Assembly (NCBI GenBank): GCA_016195915.1
Contig: JACPYS010000015.1
Span: 124,001-188,000, forward strand
Origin: Betaproteobacteria bacterium
GTDB lineage: Bacteria; Pseudomonadota; Gammaproteobacteria; Burkholderiales; SG8-39
DNA length: 64,000 bases
Direction of reading: 5' to 3'
Shown here: piece after piece, positions 16,584-27,080 of the stretch
Layout of the letters: each line of letters starts with the position of its first letter
Position numbering within the stretch: the first letter of the stretch is position 1
Notes under the pieces: generated by a model
What the model was told of the DNA's origin: nothing
Databases searched by the model: none
What the model saw: the letters and a program-made list of their open reading frames with translations, nothing else
Program-made: the position numbers and the translations under genes

Positions 16584-16835
16584 TCACGTCCGGTCCCGGT
16601 CTTCGGAGACCGATTGCGTGCTGTCGGCGCCGCCATTGAGCGATCCGAGCATGCGCATATAGCCCCGGCGCAGCTTGCGCGCCGCGAACGGATTGACAGA
16701 GGACGTCGCCTCAACGGGCGCAATCCGGGCAACGGCCTTCCCGCGGTCCGTGACAATGATGGCCCCGAGCTTTTCGCTGCGCCTGACCCACTCGCCGGTC
16801 TTCGCGTGCAACTCTCGAATCGAGATTGATTTCAT
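16584..16835 (-). CDS. Orphan Phd/YefM-type antitoxin
   Basis: An 83-residue protein with the Phd fold signature: MKSISIRELHAKTGEWVRR, then IIVTDRGKAVARIAPV. Such proteins bind DNA through the N-terminus and neutralise a toxin through the C-terminus. The usual downstream toxin (PIN, Doc or RelE type) is absent: the next minus-strand gene is a membrane protein. It is divergent from the repeat lipoprotein gene. It may be a solitary antitoxin or may act on a toxin elsewhere. Confidence 0.8.
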   Translation of the reverse strand: MKSISIRELHAKTGEWVRRSEKLGAIIVTDRGKAVARIAPVEATSSVNPFAARKLRRGYMRMLGSLNGGADSTQSVSEDRDRT

Positions 16836-16912
16836 GTGTCACATCTGCTGCCTGCGGGCAAGCGGCGGCGCGTCATTTCTACACTATCCTTCACCATTCT
16901 CCCGGAACCCGG

Positions 16913-19279
16913 ATGAACCAGTCTTCCGATCAGTTGTTGACTCAGCCTTGGCCGCGAGCGGTGGTTGCCGCCGCCTGCCTTCTCGCCGCGTCGTGCGGAA
17001 CGACGCCGATGCGCAGTAGCGCAGACGGCGACGCATTGCGTGTCAGGGTCGAAGAGGTCCTTGCTATAAGTGGCTTGGGTGCGGATGCCCTCTCGATCAT
17101 CGACAACATCGTCCGCCACGAGACGACGGCGCCACCCTTCGCTCCGCCAATCGTGCGCGAGTTGTTCGCCGATCCGCTCGCGGCCGCGGATGCGGCGGCG
17201 TTTTTCGAGCGCTCGGTCCCCGGCGCACTGCAGCAACTGGTCGAGGAGATTTCCACGCCGCTCACGCGTAACGACGGTCCGCCGATCCTGATCCTCGATT
17301 TGCTCGAGCCCTATCTCGCCGAACTCGCCGCCGCCCAACACAGGTTGCGCTCGGCCGTGAAGGATGGAGCAATCGATCCCGCGCCGATCCTGCGCAAGCT
17401 CGAGGGTGTACTTCCCTTGACGGCCGAGATGGACCCCGTGGCAAGGGCAGTCGATCCGGCAGCGATCGAGCGCGCGAACAATCTCTTTCTCGCGGCTACG
17501 GCGCGATTCATTCGCGTGCTGCGCGCAACAGCAGGACGCATTGAGTTCCCCGACAGACCGCTGCGCTTCGACTCGCCTGTCGGAGTCGTGTCCATCGGCA
17601 CCGCGGGCGACGACCGGCATGGACCCGACGCCGCGGTGATTGTCGATCCTGGCGGCAACGACGTGTATGAGCGCGCCCCGGCCACCGGCGGCGCGATATC
17701 AATAATCGTCGACCTCGCCGGCGACGACCATTACATCGGCAGCGATCTCGCGATGCTCGGTTTCTCCGCGATCGTGGACTTCTCCGGTAACGATCGCTAC
17801 GAAATGCAAGGGCCGGGGCTGGGCGCGGCGATCGCGGGTGCCTCCATCCTCATCGACTTCGCAGGCGACGACACCTACGAAGCGGGTGTCTTCGGCGAGG
17901 GCGCGGCCGCATTTGGCATCGGCGCCCTCGTCGACCTGCGCGGCAACGATACCTACCGGATTGCGTCGGGCGGCCAGGGCCTCGGCATGATCGGCGGCAT
18001 CGGCCTGCTCTGGGACCGCGCCGGCAACGATGCCTATTTCGCGCGTGGCTTCCCGGACCTCTACGATCGCGGTGGAGGGATCAGCATGGCGCAGGGGGCC
18101 GGGCTCGGCCATCGCACGCGCTACGGCGGCGGCATCGGCATCCTGCGCGACGACGGCGGGGACGACCGCTACGAAGCGGAAATGTTCGCACAGGGCGTCG
18201 GCTATTTCTACGGCGCGGGACTGCTCTGGGACCGCGGCGGCGACGATCGCTACCGCGCCGTGCGCTACGCTCAAGGCAACGGGGTGCACGAGGCTGTCGG
18301 CATTCTGCGCGACGACTCCGGCGACGACCGCTACACGCTTTCTTTCGGCGTCGGACAGGGCATGGGGCTCGACCTGTCGGTGGGAATGCTGTTCGACGGC
18401 GCGGGTGATGACCAGTACGAGTCGCGAATTCTGGCCCAGGGCGCAGCGACCGCAAATGGACTTGGCATCCTCATCGACGCCGGTGGCGCCGACCGCTGGA
18501 GCATGGCTGCGGGCGGAAAGGGATGGGGAGAGGCAGAGCGGTTGCGCGGTTTGCCATCGTTAGGAATCCTTCTTTACGATCCGGCGCGGGCCGTATTCGA
18601 GCGCGAGGGAAAGACGGTGGCCGCCCCCTCAGAGACCGCTGCCCTTCACGGCTCGGCAGCCGACGCCCCTGTGGCGCAGGAGGTAATGGCCGCCCCGCGC
18701 TGCCCCGCATCCGCGGCCAGCTCGCAGGGTGACGGTCCGCCGCTCGACGAAGCGCTGCGCAAGCTCGAGGGCGGGTTCATCGAAGGCACTGCCGACCCGG
18801 GGCTTTTCGCCGGAGTGCGCCGGCAGCTCGCGGCGCAATTGCGTGCGAGCATTGCCACGCTGTCTCCGAACGACTTCGACGTGGTGCATTCCCTGGGCGA
18901 GGCGCTGCGCTGCACGCTCTTCGTCGCGGATGCGGGTGAAGCGCAGACCCTGTGGAACGAAATCGAACGCGCACTTGCGCAAGAGCCGGCGACGCCGTAT
19001 GCGGGCACGTTCGTGTTCGCACTGCGCGCCCGCCCTGCGCAAGCTGCACAGATGGAACGCATCCTGGACTTGCTCGATGCTCATCCGCGCTGCGGCTTGC
19101 GTGCGAGCGCGCTTTCGCTGCTCAGCACGGGCGCCATGACCGCCGCAGCCCGCGTTCAAACGGCGCTGCGCTCCTCGTGCTGGCGGCTCCAAGCGCAGGC
19201 GCTCGCGGTGCTCAAGAGCCTCGGTCGCGCGCCGCAGGACGTGACTTCGCTGCCGTCTTTCCTTCGCAGCACGCGCTGA
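16913..19279 (+). CDS. Large lipoprotein with eleven D-x-x-G-[ND]-D-x-Y repeats
   Basis: A 788-residue exported lipoprotein. The signal peptide ends in AACLLAASCGTT. A helical region (about 30-230) precedes a block of eleven imperfect repeats, each built on hydrophobic-x-x-D-x-x-G-[ND]-D-x-Y (for example SIIVDLAGDDHYIGSD, GALVDLRGNDTYRI, GILRDDSGDDRYTL) at roughly 23-25-residue spacing with glycine-rich joins, as expected of a beta-helix or beta-roll and possibly calcium binding. A helical C-terminal region (about 580-788) follows. The ATG at 16913 is chosen because it starts the signal peptide. No named family is recognised; function unknown, probably periplasmic face of a membrane. Confidence 0.85.
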   Translation: MNQSSDQLLTQPWPRAVVAAACLLAASCGTTPMRSSADGDALRVRVEEVLAISGLGADALSIIDNIVRHETTAPPFAPPIVRELFADPLAAADAAAFFERSVPGALQQLVEEISTPLTRNDGPPILILDLLEPYLAELAAAQHRLRSAVKDGAIDPAPILRKLEGVLPLTAEMDPVARAVDPAAIERANNLFLAATARFIRVLRATAGRIEFPDRPLRFDSPVGVVSIGTAGDDRHGPDAAVIVDPGGNDVYERAPATGGAISIIVDLAGDDHYIGSDLAMLGFSAIVDFSGNDRYEMQGPGLGAAIAGASILIDFAGDDTYEAGVFGEGAAAFGIGALVDLRGNDTYRIASGGQGLGMIGGIGLLWDRAGNDAYFARGFPDLYDRGGGISMAQGAGLGHRTRYGGGIGILRDDGGDDRYEAEMFAQGVGYFYGAGLLWDRGGDDRYRAVRYAQGNGVHEAVGILRDDSGDDRYTLSFGVGQGMGLDLSVGMLFDGAGDDQYESRILAQGAATANGLGILIDAGGADRWSMAAGGKGWGEAERLRGLPSLGILLYDPARAVFEREGKTVAAPSETAALHGSAADAPVAQEVMAAPRCPASAASSQGDGPPLDEALRKLEGGFIEGTADPGLFAGVRRQLAAQLRASIATLSPNDFDVVHSLGEALRCTLFVADAGEAQTLWNEIERALAQEPATPYAGTFVFALRARPAQAAQMERILDLLDAHPRCGLRASALSLLSTGAMTAAARVQTALRSSCWRLQAQALAVLKSLGRAPQDVTSLPSFLRSTR

Positions 19280-19294
19280 TTGGCCGCCATCCGT

Positions 19295-20467
19295 TCATGT
19301 CGCCGCGACGGGAGCGGTCCCCGGGCGGCCGAAAACCCGCCCAAGCTCACGATCGAGCCGGGCCGCCGCGGCGTCCACACTGCGCTCCTCGCCAACGAAT
19401 CCCATCGCGGCGCGGCCCATGGCCGCGCAACGCGACGGATCAAGCAGAAGCATGCGCATGACCCGGGCCAATGCTTGCGTGTCGCCGGGTGCGACGTGTA
19501 CGCCGGTGCGGCCTTCCGCTACCGAGTCGGGCACTCCGCGCAGCGAGCACGAAACGACCGCAGTGCCTGCCGCCTGCGCTTCGAGCATCGCCCTCCCGTA
19601 GGTCTCGTTGATCGCGGGCCAGACGCAGACATCGGACGCCGCATAGACGGGCGCAAGCTCGCCCAGCGCGAGCTCGCCGAGAAAGCAGGCGCGCCCGGGC
19701 AGTGCGGCATCGATTTCGGTCTCGATTTCAGTCCGTGCCGGACCGTCACCGGCGAGCACCAGGCGCCACGGCAGATCGTTCAGACATGCGAGCGCCGCAG
19801 CGAGCGCCCGGTACGAGGCGACCTCGTCGCCTTGCCGCATCGTCGCTGCAACCATGATCCATGGCACACCGGGATCGAGCCGGTGCGCGGCCGCGAGCGA
19901 TGCGCGGTGCGCCTCGCGCATCCCGGCCGCTCGGCGATACGGCGCGGGATCAAGGAACGGCGGAAACCGCACCACCCGCTCGCGATTGAACACCAGCGGT
20001 TCGACGCAAATCACGTCGTGGCGTGTGGGGCACAGCACGAGATTGGCCCGGCGAATGGCGTCGGCGGCAGAATCATGACCGATCGCCCAGCGCCCGCCCG
20101 CCCGCTTGGGCGCATGCGATGCCTCGGCAATGACATAGGGAACGCCGAGCTCGGCACTCACGCGCGGGCCCAGCCAGTCGGGTGCCTTGTAGTAGACGTG
20201 GTGGGTGAACCACATTTCGGGTCGCAGCGTGCGGCTTGCGCCGCGCCATTGCGCGGCGAGGCGCCGGGCCAGCGCGACGCCCTCGTCGCGCAACGCGACC
20301 TGGCGATCCGGATCACCTTCGTCGTCATAGCTGCGAAAGCTCGACACCAGCTCGACGGCATGGCCGGCGCGCGCAAGCGCGTCGATCAGAAACCGGGCGG
20401 CGTCCCGATGGTCTGTCGACATTGCGCCGCCCGGCGGCTTGAGCGGCGCATAAAACGCGATCTGCAT
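19295..20467 (-). CDS. Glycosyltransferase family 4
   Basis: A 390-residue GT-B fold enzyme. The N-terminus (MQIAFYAPLKPPGG) and the donor-binding half (VLAGDGPARTEIE, then ETYGRAMLEAQAAGTAVVSC with the E-x7-E pair) are typical of GT4 sugar transferases. A TIGR-like stretch GGRWAIGHDSAADAIRRAN precedes the switch to the second domain. It is likely cytosolic and acts in surface polysaccharide, glycolipid or glycoprotein synthesis; the acceptor cannot be deduced because no other glycan genes are nearby. It converges on the repeat lipoprotein gene. The in-frame GTG/TTG upstream of 20467 adds sequence without family resemblance. Confidence 0.9.
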   Translation of the reverse strand: MQIAFYAPLKPPGGAMSTDHRDAARFLIDALARAGHAVELVSSFRSYDDEGDPDRQVALRDEGVALARRLAAQWRGASRTLRPEMWFTHHVYYKAPDWLGPRVSAELGVPYVIAEASHAPKRAGGRWAIGHDSAADAIRRANLVLCPTRHDVICVEPLVFNRERVVRFPPFLDPAPYRRAAGMREAHRASLAAAHRLDPGVPWIMVAATMRQGDEVASYRALAAALACLNDLPWRLVLAGDGPARTEIETEIDAALPGRACFLGELALGELAPVYAASDVCVWPAINETYGRAMLEAQAAGTAVVSCSLRGVPDSVAEGRTGVHVAPGDTQALARVMRMLLLDPSRCAAMGRAAMGFVGEERSVDAAAARLDRELGRVFGRPGTAPVAAT

Positions 20468-20579
20468 GGGCGCATGACCGGTTGGAAATTCGAACCCGCT
20501 TTTCACGCGCATGCCGCTGATTGCGGCGGCGGCGCTCTGGCGTATTCTGCGCCTCCGGCCGCTCGATCCGCAATGCCCG

Positions 20580-21152
20580 CTACGGCAACATGCGCACCCT
20601 GCCGCCCGGACCGGCGTGCAGGGAGTGCGCCCGCATCAGCCCGATGATGGTTTTCACGTCGGTGATGCGTCCGTCGGCGCACATCGCGAGCGCTTCATCC
20701 AGCGGGAGCGGTACGACCTCGAGAAATTCCCCGTCGTCGAGCTTCGCTGCGCGCTGTTCCAGTCCCTGCGCGAGCCAGAGCTCGATCCCCTCGTCCGAGT
20801 AGGCGACGGCGTTGTGAATCACGCCCAGATAGGTCCAATGTGTTGCCGCGTAACCGGTTTCCTCGAGCAGCTCGCGTTTTGCCGTTTCGAAGTGCGGCTC
20901 GCCCGGCTCGAGCTTGCCCGCCGGAATTTCGATGAAGTCGCGGCCATGCGGGTAGCGGTATTGCCGTTCGAGCACCACACGGCCATCGTCGAGCAGCGCG
21001 ATGATGCCGACGGCACCGGGATGGCGTATGTATTCGCGCGCCGAGGTCTTGCCGTCGGGAAGGCGGACCACGTCGCGGTGCACGCGGAAGAAACCTCCGG
21101 CGTACACCTCCTCGCCCGAGACGAACGACTCGGTAAGGTCCCTGCCCTTCAA
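20580..21152 (-). CDS. Nudix hydrolase, ADP-ribose pyrophosphatase type
   Basis: Hydrolyses ADP-ribose or related nucleoside diphosphate sugars to AMP and a sugar phosphate. The Nudix box is complete: [23 protein letters not shown] (G-x5-E-x7-REL-x-EE-x-G). The preceding [20 protein letters not shown] is the ADPRase subfamily signature. A TTG at 21152 overlaps the nuoN stop (TTGA) and gives the usual short N-terminus; a GTG at 21176 would add eight residues. It is the last gene of the nuo operon, a linkage often seen in betaproteobacteria. Confidence 0.9.
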   Translation of the reverse strand: MKGRDLTESFVSGEEVYAGGFFRVHRDVVRLPDGKTSAREYIRHPGAVGIIALLDDGRVVLERQYRYPHGRDFIEIPAGKLEPGEPHFETAKRELLEETGYAATHWTYLGVIHNAVAYSDEGIELWLAQGLEQRAAKLDDGEFLEVVPLPLDEALAMCADGRITDVKTIIGLMRAHSLHAGPGGRVRMLP

Positions 21153-22672
21153 AGGCTCTTGATTGCGACGTAGCACAGCCCCAGCAGCGGCTGCGGCAGG
21201 ACACCGAGCGCGAGCAGCGCCAGGCCGTTGATCGAGAGCAGTACGCGCATCTCGCCGTTGCCGGCAAGCGCGGCATCCATGCTCGCGCTGCGCGCGGTGT
21301 CCGCCGCCGAGGCGCCCGTTTCATCGAAGTACATGAGCTTGACGACGCGCAGATAGTAAAACGCGCCGATGAGCGAGAGCAGCACCGCCACCACTGCGAG
21401 CCAGATCTGCCCCGCGTTGACCGCGGCCGAGAGCACCGCGAACTTGGCATAGAAACCTGCTGTGGGCGGCACGCCCGCGAGCGAGAACATCAGCACCAGC
21501 ATGATGAAGGCGGTCCACGGGCTGCGCGCGTTGAGGCCCTTCATGTCGTCGAGGTTCTCGCACTCGATTCCCTTGGAGGACAGGTAGAGCAGCATGCCGA
21601 AGGCCCCCAGGCTCATCAGCACATAGACGATGACGTAGAACATCGCCGCGCTGTAGGCATCCGCCGCGTTGAACCAGTTGCCCCCGACCACTCCCGAGAG
21701 CAGCCCGAGCAGCATGAAACCCATGTGCGCGATGGTCGAATAGGCGAGCATGCGTTTCAGGTTGGTCTGCGCGATCGCCGTCACATTGCCGATCGCCATC
21801 GAAAGCACGGCAAGCATGATCAGCATCTGCTGCCAGTCCAACGCGAGGTCGAGCAGGCCGTTCACCAGCAGGCGCATCGCCATCGCAAACGCTGCCAGCT
21901 TGGGAGCGGTCCCGATCACCAGCGTCACGGCCGTCGGAGCCCCGTGGTAGACGTCCGGAATCCACATGTGGAACGGCGCCACCCCGAGCTTGAAGGCGAG
22001 CCCCGAAACCACGAACACCAGCCCGAAAGTCAGGAACACGCGGTCCGAGGTGCTGCCGGAGAGTTTCGACACCGCGTGCGCAACCTCGGTAATGGTGAGG
22101 GTCCCGGTCGCGCCATAGATCATCGACATGCCGTAGAGCAGCAATCCGCTTGCGAGCGCGCCCAGCACGAAGTACTTCATCGCCGCCTCGGTGGACGCCG
22201 CCGAATCCCGGTTGAGCGCCACCATCGCGTACAGGCACAACGAGAGCAGCTCGAGGCCGAGGTACAGCGTGAGGAAGCTGTTGGCCGACATCATCACCAT
22301 CATGCCGAGCAGCGCGAACAAGAGCAGCGTGAGGAACTCGCCCCGCATCAGACCGCGGTCGAGCAGGTACTGGCGCGAATAGACCAGCGCCACCGATACC
22401 GCCACGTACGCGCACAGCTTCAGCACGTGCGACATCACGTCCGCGACGAACAGGTTGCTGAAGCTGTAGATCAGCTCGCCTTCGGTCGAGACCAGGATGA
22501 ACGCGCTCAGCACGGTGCAGCCGAGCAGGGTCGCCTGCGCGAGCAGGAACGAACCGGAGCGGCGCTCGCTCTTCACGTACAGGTCGGTGACCATCACCGC
22601 GCAGCCCATCAGCAGCAGGAACATCTCCGGCAGCGCGGGGAAGAAATTGGGAAGCCCGAAGGAGGCGTTCAC
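21149..22672 (-). CDS. nuoN: NADH-quinone oxidoreductase subunit N
   Basis: One of three antiporter-like proton-pumping subunits of complex I. Its 507 residues form about 14 membrane helices. Recognisable family segments include [40 protein letters not shown] and [16 protein letters not shown], with the conserved lysines of the half-channels. It is the last nuo gene and overlaps the Nudix gene. Confidence 0.97.
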   Translation of the reverse strand: MNASFGLPNFFPALPEMFLLLMGCAVMVTDLYVKSERRSGSFLLAQATLLGCTVLSAFILVSTEGELIYSFSNLFVADVMSHVLKLCAYVAVSVALVYSRQYLLDRGLMRGEFLTLLLFALLGMMVMMSANSFLTLYLGLELLSLCLYAMVALNRDSAASTEAAMKYFVLGALASGLLLYGMSMIYGATGTLTITEVAHAVSKLSGSTSDRVFLTFGLVFVVSGLAFKLGVAPFHMWIPDVYHGAPTAVTLVIGTAPKLAAFAMAMRLLVNGLLDLALDWQQMLIMLAVLSMAIGNVTAIAQTNLKRMLAYSTIAHMGFMLLGLLSGVVGGNWFNAADAYSAAMFYVIVYVLMSLGAFGMLLYLSSKGIECENLDDMKGLNARSPWTAFIMLVLMFSLAGVPPTAGFYAKFAVLSAAVNAGQIWLAVVAVLLSLIGAFYYLRVVKLMYFDETGASAADTARSASMDAALAGNGEMRVLLSINGLALLALGVLPQPLLGLCYVAIKSL

Positions 22673-22703
22673 CGCGTATGCGCCTGTCTTGAAACGTGGT
22701 TCA

Positions 22704-24182
22704 TCATATTTTCGGCAGCGCCACGTGCCGCAGCAGTTCGTTGACCGAGGCGTGCATCACCTCGGTGAACGGCAGGGGCCACAGCCCCATCGCCAGCACC
22801 GCCAGCGCGAGCAGCCCGAGGACGGTGAATTCGCGGCCGTCCAGGTCGGCGAGCCCGGCCACATGGGCGTTGGACACCGCACCGAAGATCACGCGCTTGT
22901 ACATCCACAGCGTGTAGGCGGCGCCAAACACGAGCGTGGTGGCGGCAGTGAAGGCCAGCCAGAAATTCGCCTTCATCGCCCCCATGATCACCATGAACTC
23001 GCCGACGAATCCGCTGGTCGCGGGCAGCCCGCAGTTCGCCATCGCGAACAGCATCATGAAGGCGGCGAATTTCGGCATGGTGTTCACCACCCCGCCGTAG
23101 TCCGCAATCATGCGCGAGTGCATGCGGTCGTACATCACGCCGACGCACAGGAACATGGCGGCGGAAACGAAGCCGTGCGAGATCATCTGCACCAGCGCGC
23201 CCTCCACGCCGTAGGCATTGAAGATGAAGAAGCCGAGCGTGACGAAGCCCATGTGCGAAATCGACGAATAGGCAATCAGCTTCTTCATGTCGGTCTGCAC
23301 CAGCGCCACCAGGCCGATGTACACGACGGCGATGAGCGAGAGGGCGATCATGAACCAGGCCAGTTCGCGCGAGGCGTCGGGCAGGATCGGCAGGCTGAAA
23401 CGCACGAAGCCGTAGGCACCCAGCTTCAGCATGATCGCGGCCAGCACCACCGAGCCGCCGGTGGGCGCTTCGACGTGCGCATCCGGCAGCCAGGTGTGGA
23501 CCGGCCACATCGGCACCTTGACGGCGAAGGCGAGCAGGAAACCGAAGAACAGGAGAATCTGCGCGCTGAGGCCGAGCGGCAGCTTGTGCCAGTCGAGGAT
23601 CGCGAAGCTGCCGCCGGACTTGTCGTACAGGTACAGCATGGCCACCAGCAGCAGCAGGGAACCCATCAGCGTGTAGAGGAAGAACTTGAACGCCGCGTAC
23701 ACCCGGTTGGGGCCGCCCCACACGCCGATGATGACGAACATCGGGATCAGCGTGGCCTCGAAGAACACGTAGAACAGCACGGCGTCGAGCGCGCAGAACA
23801 CGCCGTTCATCAACCCCGAGAGGATCAGAAAGGAGGCGTAGTACTGCGCAACTTTCTTCCCGATCACCGACCATCCGGCGATTACGACGAGCGGCGTGAT
23901 GAAGCTGTTGAGCAGGATGAATAGCACGCTGATGCCGTCGACACCGAGGTGGTAGTTGATGCTGAAGCGGCCGATCCAGGGGGCGAGTTCGACGAACTGC
24001 ATGGCCGGCTGGCGCAGGTCGAAACCGGTGTAGAGCGGGATCGTCACCAGGAAACCGAAGATCGCGCCGACCAGCGCAATCGCGCGGGCGAGCGGCGCAT
24101 TGCGCTCGCCGCCGGTGGCGAGCACCAGCAACCCGGCAAGGACCGGGACCCAGATGGCGAGAGAAAGCAGTGGCGGGTTCAC
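22704..24182 (-). CDS. nuoM: NADH-quinone oxidoreductase subunit M
   Basis: Antiporter-like membrane subunit of complex I, 492 residues. Marker segments are [55 protein letters not shown] and [20 protein letters not shown]. The GTG at 24182 overlaps the nuoL stop (GTGA). The frame stays open far upstream inside nuoL, but the family N-terminus begins at this GTG. Confidence 0.97.
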   Translation of the reverse strand: MNPPLLSLAIWVPVLAGLLVLATGGERNAPLARAIALVGAIFGFLVTIPLYTGFDLRQPAMQFVELAPWIGRFSINYHLGVDGISVLFILLNSFITPLVVIAGWSVIGKKVAQYYASFLILSGLMNGVFCALDAVLFYVFFEATLIPMFVIIGVWGGPNRVYAAFKFFLYTLMGSLLLLVAMLYLYDKSGGSFAILDWHKLPLGLSAQILLFFGFLLAFAVKVPMWPVHTWLPDAHVEAPTGGSVVLAAIMLKLGAYGFVRFSLPILPDASRELAWFMIALSLIAVVYIGLVALVQTDMKKLIAYSSISHMGFVTLGFFIFNAYGVEGALVQMISHGFVSAAMFLCVGVMYDRMHSRMIADYGGVVNTMPKFAAFMMLFAMANCGLPATSGFVGEFMVIMGAMKANFWLAFTAATTLVFGAAYTLWMYKRVIFGAVSNAHVAGLADLDGREFTVLGLLALAVLAMGLWPLPFTEVMHASVNELLRHVALPKI

Positions 24183-26134
24183 GCTCTGGCAAACCACAAG
24201 CTGAGCAGCACGAACACGCCGATGATCATCGTGAACGCGTATTGGTAGATCAGACCGCTCTGGAACAGGCGCACCACCGAGGCGGTCCACCCCACCAGGC
24301 GCGCCGATCCGTTGATGAAAACGCCATCGATCACGCGCTGGTCGCCGCCCTTCCACAGGCCGGTGCCGACCGCGCGCGCGCCGCTCGCAAACAACCATGA
24401 ATACAGCTCGTCGAAACCGTATTTGCGCTCGACGATCGCATACAGGACGCCGAACCTTCCGGCCACCGCCTTGGGCAGATCCGGACGCGCGATGTAGAGG
24501 TACCAGGCGGTCGCGATACCGGCCAGGGCGAGCCAGAACGGCGCAGCGCTCATGCCGTGCGCCATGTACGCCCACAGACCGTGATACTCCTCGGCCATCG
24601 TCGCCACCGCCGGGTGGCCGGCACCCGCCACGATCGAAGCGCCGAAATACTCGCCGAATACCACCGAGCCAACGTACCAGCCGGAAAAAATGGACGGGAT
24701 GGCCAGCAGCACCAGCGGCAGCGTGACCACCCACGGCGTCTCGCGCAGGTGCTCGCGCGCGTGCGCGTCCATGCGCGGTGCGCCGTGAAAGGCCATGAAC
24801 AACAGCCGGAAGGTGTAAGTCGCGGTGACAAACACGCACGCGAGCACGCAGAAATACGCAAACCCCGCGCCGGGCACGTTCGCCAGATGCGCCGCCTCGA
24901 TGATCGCGTCCTTGGAGAAAAAACCGGCAAACGGCGGGATGCCGGCCGAGGCGAGCGCGCCAATCACCATCGTCCAGTAGGTGATCGGCATGTACCTGCG
25001 CAAGCCGCCCATGCGGCGCATGTCCTGTTCATGGTGCAGAGCGATGATCACGGAGCCCGCGCAGAGGAACAGCACCGCCTTGAAGAAGGCGTGAGTGGCA
25101 AGATGAAATATCGCGGCCGAGTAAGCCGATGCACCGAGCGCGACCGTCATGTAACCGAGCTGCGAAAGCGTGGAATAGGCCACCACGCGTTTGATGTCGA
25201 ACTGGGTCAGCGCGACCAATCCCATCGACAGGGCGGTGATCGCGCCGATCACCAGCACCACCGACAGCGCCGTATCGGACAGCTCGAACAGCGGCGACAT
25301 GCGCGCCACCAGGAAGATGCCTGCGGTGACCATGGTCGCGGCGTGGATCAGCGCCGAGATCGGCGTCGGGCCTTCCATCGAATCGGGCAGCCAGACGTGC
25401 AGGGGGAACTGCGCGCTCTTGCCCATCGCGCCGACGAACAGACAAATGCAGATCAGCGTGATCAGGAGCCACGGCGTGCCGGGGAAGACCTCGATCGTGC
25501 TGCCCGCGATCGCGGGCGCCTGCGCGAATACCTGGACATAGTCGAGCGTGCCGAAGGCCGCGAGCACCAGGGCGATACCGAGCAGGAAGCCGAAGTCGCC
25601 GACGCGGTTGACGAGGAAGGCCTTCAGGTTCGCGTAGATGGCCGTCGGTCGCGTGTACCAGAATCCGATCAGCAGGTACGACACCAGGCCGACCGCCTCC
25701 CAGCCGAAGAACAGCTGCAGGAAGTTGTTCGCCGTGACCAGCATCAGCATCGAGAACGTGAACAGCGAGATGTAGGAGAAGAAGCGCTGGTAGCCGGGGT
25801 CCTCGGCCATGTAGCCGATGGTGTAGATGTGCACCATCAGCGACACGAACGTGACCACGATCATCATCAGCGCCGAAAGCCGGTCGACGAGAAAGCCGAT
25901 TTCGAGCCGCGTCTCGCCGCTCGTCACCCAGGTGTAGACGCTGCCGTTCCAGGTGTTGCCGTTGAGCACATCGGCGAAAATCACGCACGAGGCGACGAAC
26001 GACACCAGCACCGACAGAATCGTCACGCGATGGGCGTTGGCACGGCCGATCGAGCGGCCCCACAGCCCGGCGATGATGGCCCCGGCGAGCGGCGCGAGCG
26101 GTACGATCAGATAGAGTGTCTTGGCAGAGATCAT
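24179..26134 (-). CDS. nuoL: NADH-quinone oxidoreductase subunit L
   Basis: The largest antiporter-like subunit of complex I, with the long lateral amphipathic helix at its C-terminus. It has about 651 residues. Family segments include VTFVSLMVHIYTIGYM, FFGWEAVGLVSYLLIGFW, SAQFPLHVWLPDSMEGPTPI and IKRVVAYSTLSQLGYM. The ATG at 26134 gives the usual N-terminus; a TTG at 26155 would add seven residues and neither has a strong ribosome-binding site. It overlaps nuoM. Confidence 0.97.
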   Translation of the reverse strand: MISAKTLYLIVPLAPLAGAIIAGLWGRSIGRANAHRVTILSVLVSFVASCVIFADVLNGNTWNGSVYTWVTSGETRLEIGFLVDRLSALMMIVVTFVSLMVHIYTIGYMAEDPGYQRFFSYISLFTFSMLMLVTANNFLQLFFGWEAVGLVSYLLIGFWYTRPTAIYANLKAFLVNRVGDFGFLLGIALVLAAFGTLDYVQVFAQAPAIAGSTIEVFPGTPWLLITLICICLFVGAMGKSAQFPLHVWLPDSMEGPTPISALIHAATMVTAGIFLVARMSPLFELSDTALSVVLVIGAITALSMGLVALTQFDIKRVVAYSTLSQLGYMTVALGASAYSAAIFHLATHAFFKAVLFLCAGSVIIALHHEQDMRRMGGLRRYMPITYWTMVIGALASAGIPPFAGFFSKDAIIEAAHLANVPGAGFAYFCVLACVFVTATYTFRLLFMAFHGAPRMDAHAREHLRETPWVVTLPLVLLAIPSIFSGWYVGSVVFGEYFGASIVAGAGHPAVATMAEEYHGLWAYMAHGMSAAPFWLALAGIATAWYLYIARPDLPKAVAGRFGVLYAIVERKYGFDELYSWLFASGARAVGTGLWKGGDQRVIDGVFINGSARLVGWTASVVRLFQSGLIYQYAFTMIIGVFVLLSLWFARA

Positions 26135-26168
26135 CGTGTTGACCGGGATGCGCAAGCCGCCGCGCGCA

Positions 26169-26477
26169 TCATCCTTTAAGGCTGTCGAGGTCCTCGACGT
26201 TGATGGTGGAAAGGTTCCTGAACAGCACCACCTGGATCGCCAGGCCGATCGCCGACTCGGCCGCAGCCACGGTCAGGATGAAGAACACGAACACCTGTCC
26301 CGCGGGGTCGCCGAGATAGCGCGAGAAGGCGATGAAATTCAGGTTCACCGACAGCAGCATCAGCTCGATCGCCATCAGCAGGACGATGATGTTCTTGCGA
26401 TTGAGGAAGATGCCGACCACGCTGATCGAGAACAGCGGCGCGCCGAGCACCAGGAAGTGCGAGAGCGTGAGCGTCAC
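26169..26477 (-). CDS. nuoK: NADH-quinone oxidoreductase subunit K
   Basis: Small three-helix proton-channel subunit of complex I, 102 residues. The conserved membrane glutamates are present in [19 protein letters not shown] and [19 protein letters not shown]. Its start overlaps the nuoJ stop by four bases. Confidence 0.97.
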   Translation of the reverse strand: MTLTLSHFLVLGAPLFSISVVGIFLNRKNIIVLLMAIELMLLSVNLNFIAFSRYLGDPAGQVFVFFILTVAAAESAIGLAIQVVLFRNLSTINVEDLDSLKG

Positions 26478-27076
26478 TGGTCCTTCTCCGCGGACATCGG
26501 CACCAGCGCCACCCGCTCGGCGCGGCGCACCCGGGTCTGCTCGCCGGGATTCTGGGACTTCACGTCCTTGCGCCGGCGCAGCGTGAGCGCGATCGCCGCG
26601 ACGATCGCCACCAGCAGGATCACGGCGGCGACCTCGAATGCAAAGGCATACTCGGTGTAGATCAGCCGGCCGAGCATCTTGGTGTTGCTGTAACCGGCCG
26701 CCGGTTCCTTGAGCCGCATCTCGGTGAAGCCGAAGTAGCGCCCGCCGATCATCAGCGCCATCTCGAACGCCATCAGGATGCCGACGGTCGCTCCCAGGGG
26801 AAGGTAGCTCCAGAAGCCTTCGCGCAGCCGCTCCAGATTGATGTCGAGCATCATCACCACGAACAGGAACAGGACCATCACCGCCCCGACGTACACCACC
26901 ACCAGGGTGATGGCGAGGAATTCCGCGCGCAGCAGCAGCCAGATGGCCGATGCGGTGAAGAAGGCGAGCACCAGGTACAGGGCCGCATGCACTGGGTTGC
27001 GCGCGGTGATCACGCGCAGCGCCGCGACCAGCAGCACGGCCGCGAAAAAGTAGAAAACCGCGGTCTCGAAGATCAT
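26474..27076 (-). CDS. nuoJ: NADH-quinone oxidoreductase subunit J
   Basis: Membrane subunit of complex I, 200 residues and five helices. The signature [20 protein letters not shown] is intact. The charged C-terminal tail ([20 protein letters not shown]) is normal for betaproteobacteria. It lies five bases from nuoI and overlaps nuoK. Confidence 0.97.
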   Translation of the reverse strand: MIFETAVFYFFAAVLLVAALRVITARNPVHAALYLVLAFFTASAIWLLLRAEFLAITLVVVYVGAVMVLFLFVVMMLDINLERLREGFWSYLPLGATVGILMAFEMALMIGGRYFGFTEMRLKEPAAGYSNTKMLGRLIYTEYAFAFEVAAVILLVAIVAAIALTLRRRKDVKSQNPGEQTRVRRAERVALVPMSAEKDQ

Positions 27077-27080
27077 GGCG

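Noticed and set aside
24557-26179. Plus-strand open frame of 540 codons
   Set aside because: Antisense shadow of nuoL; composition is typical of high-GC antisense frames.
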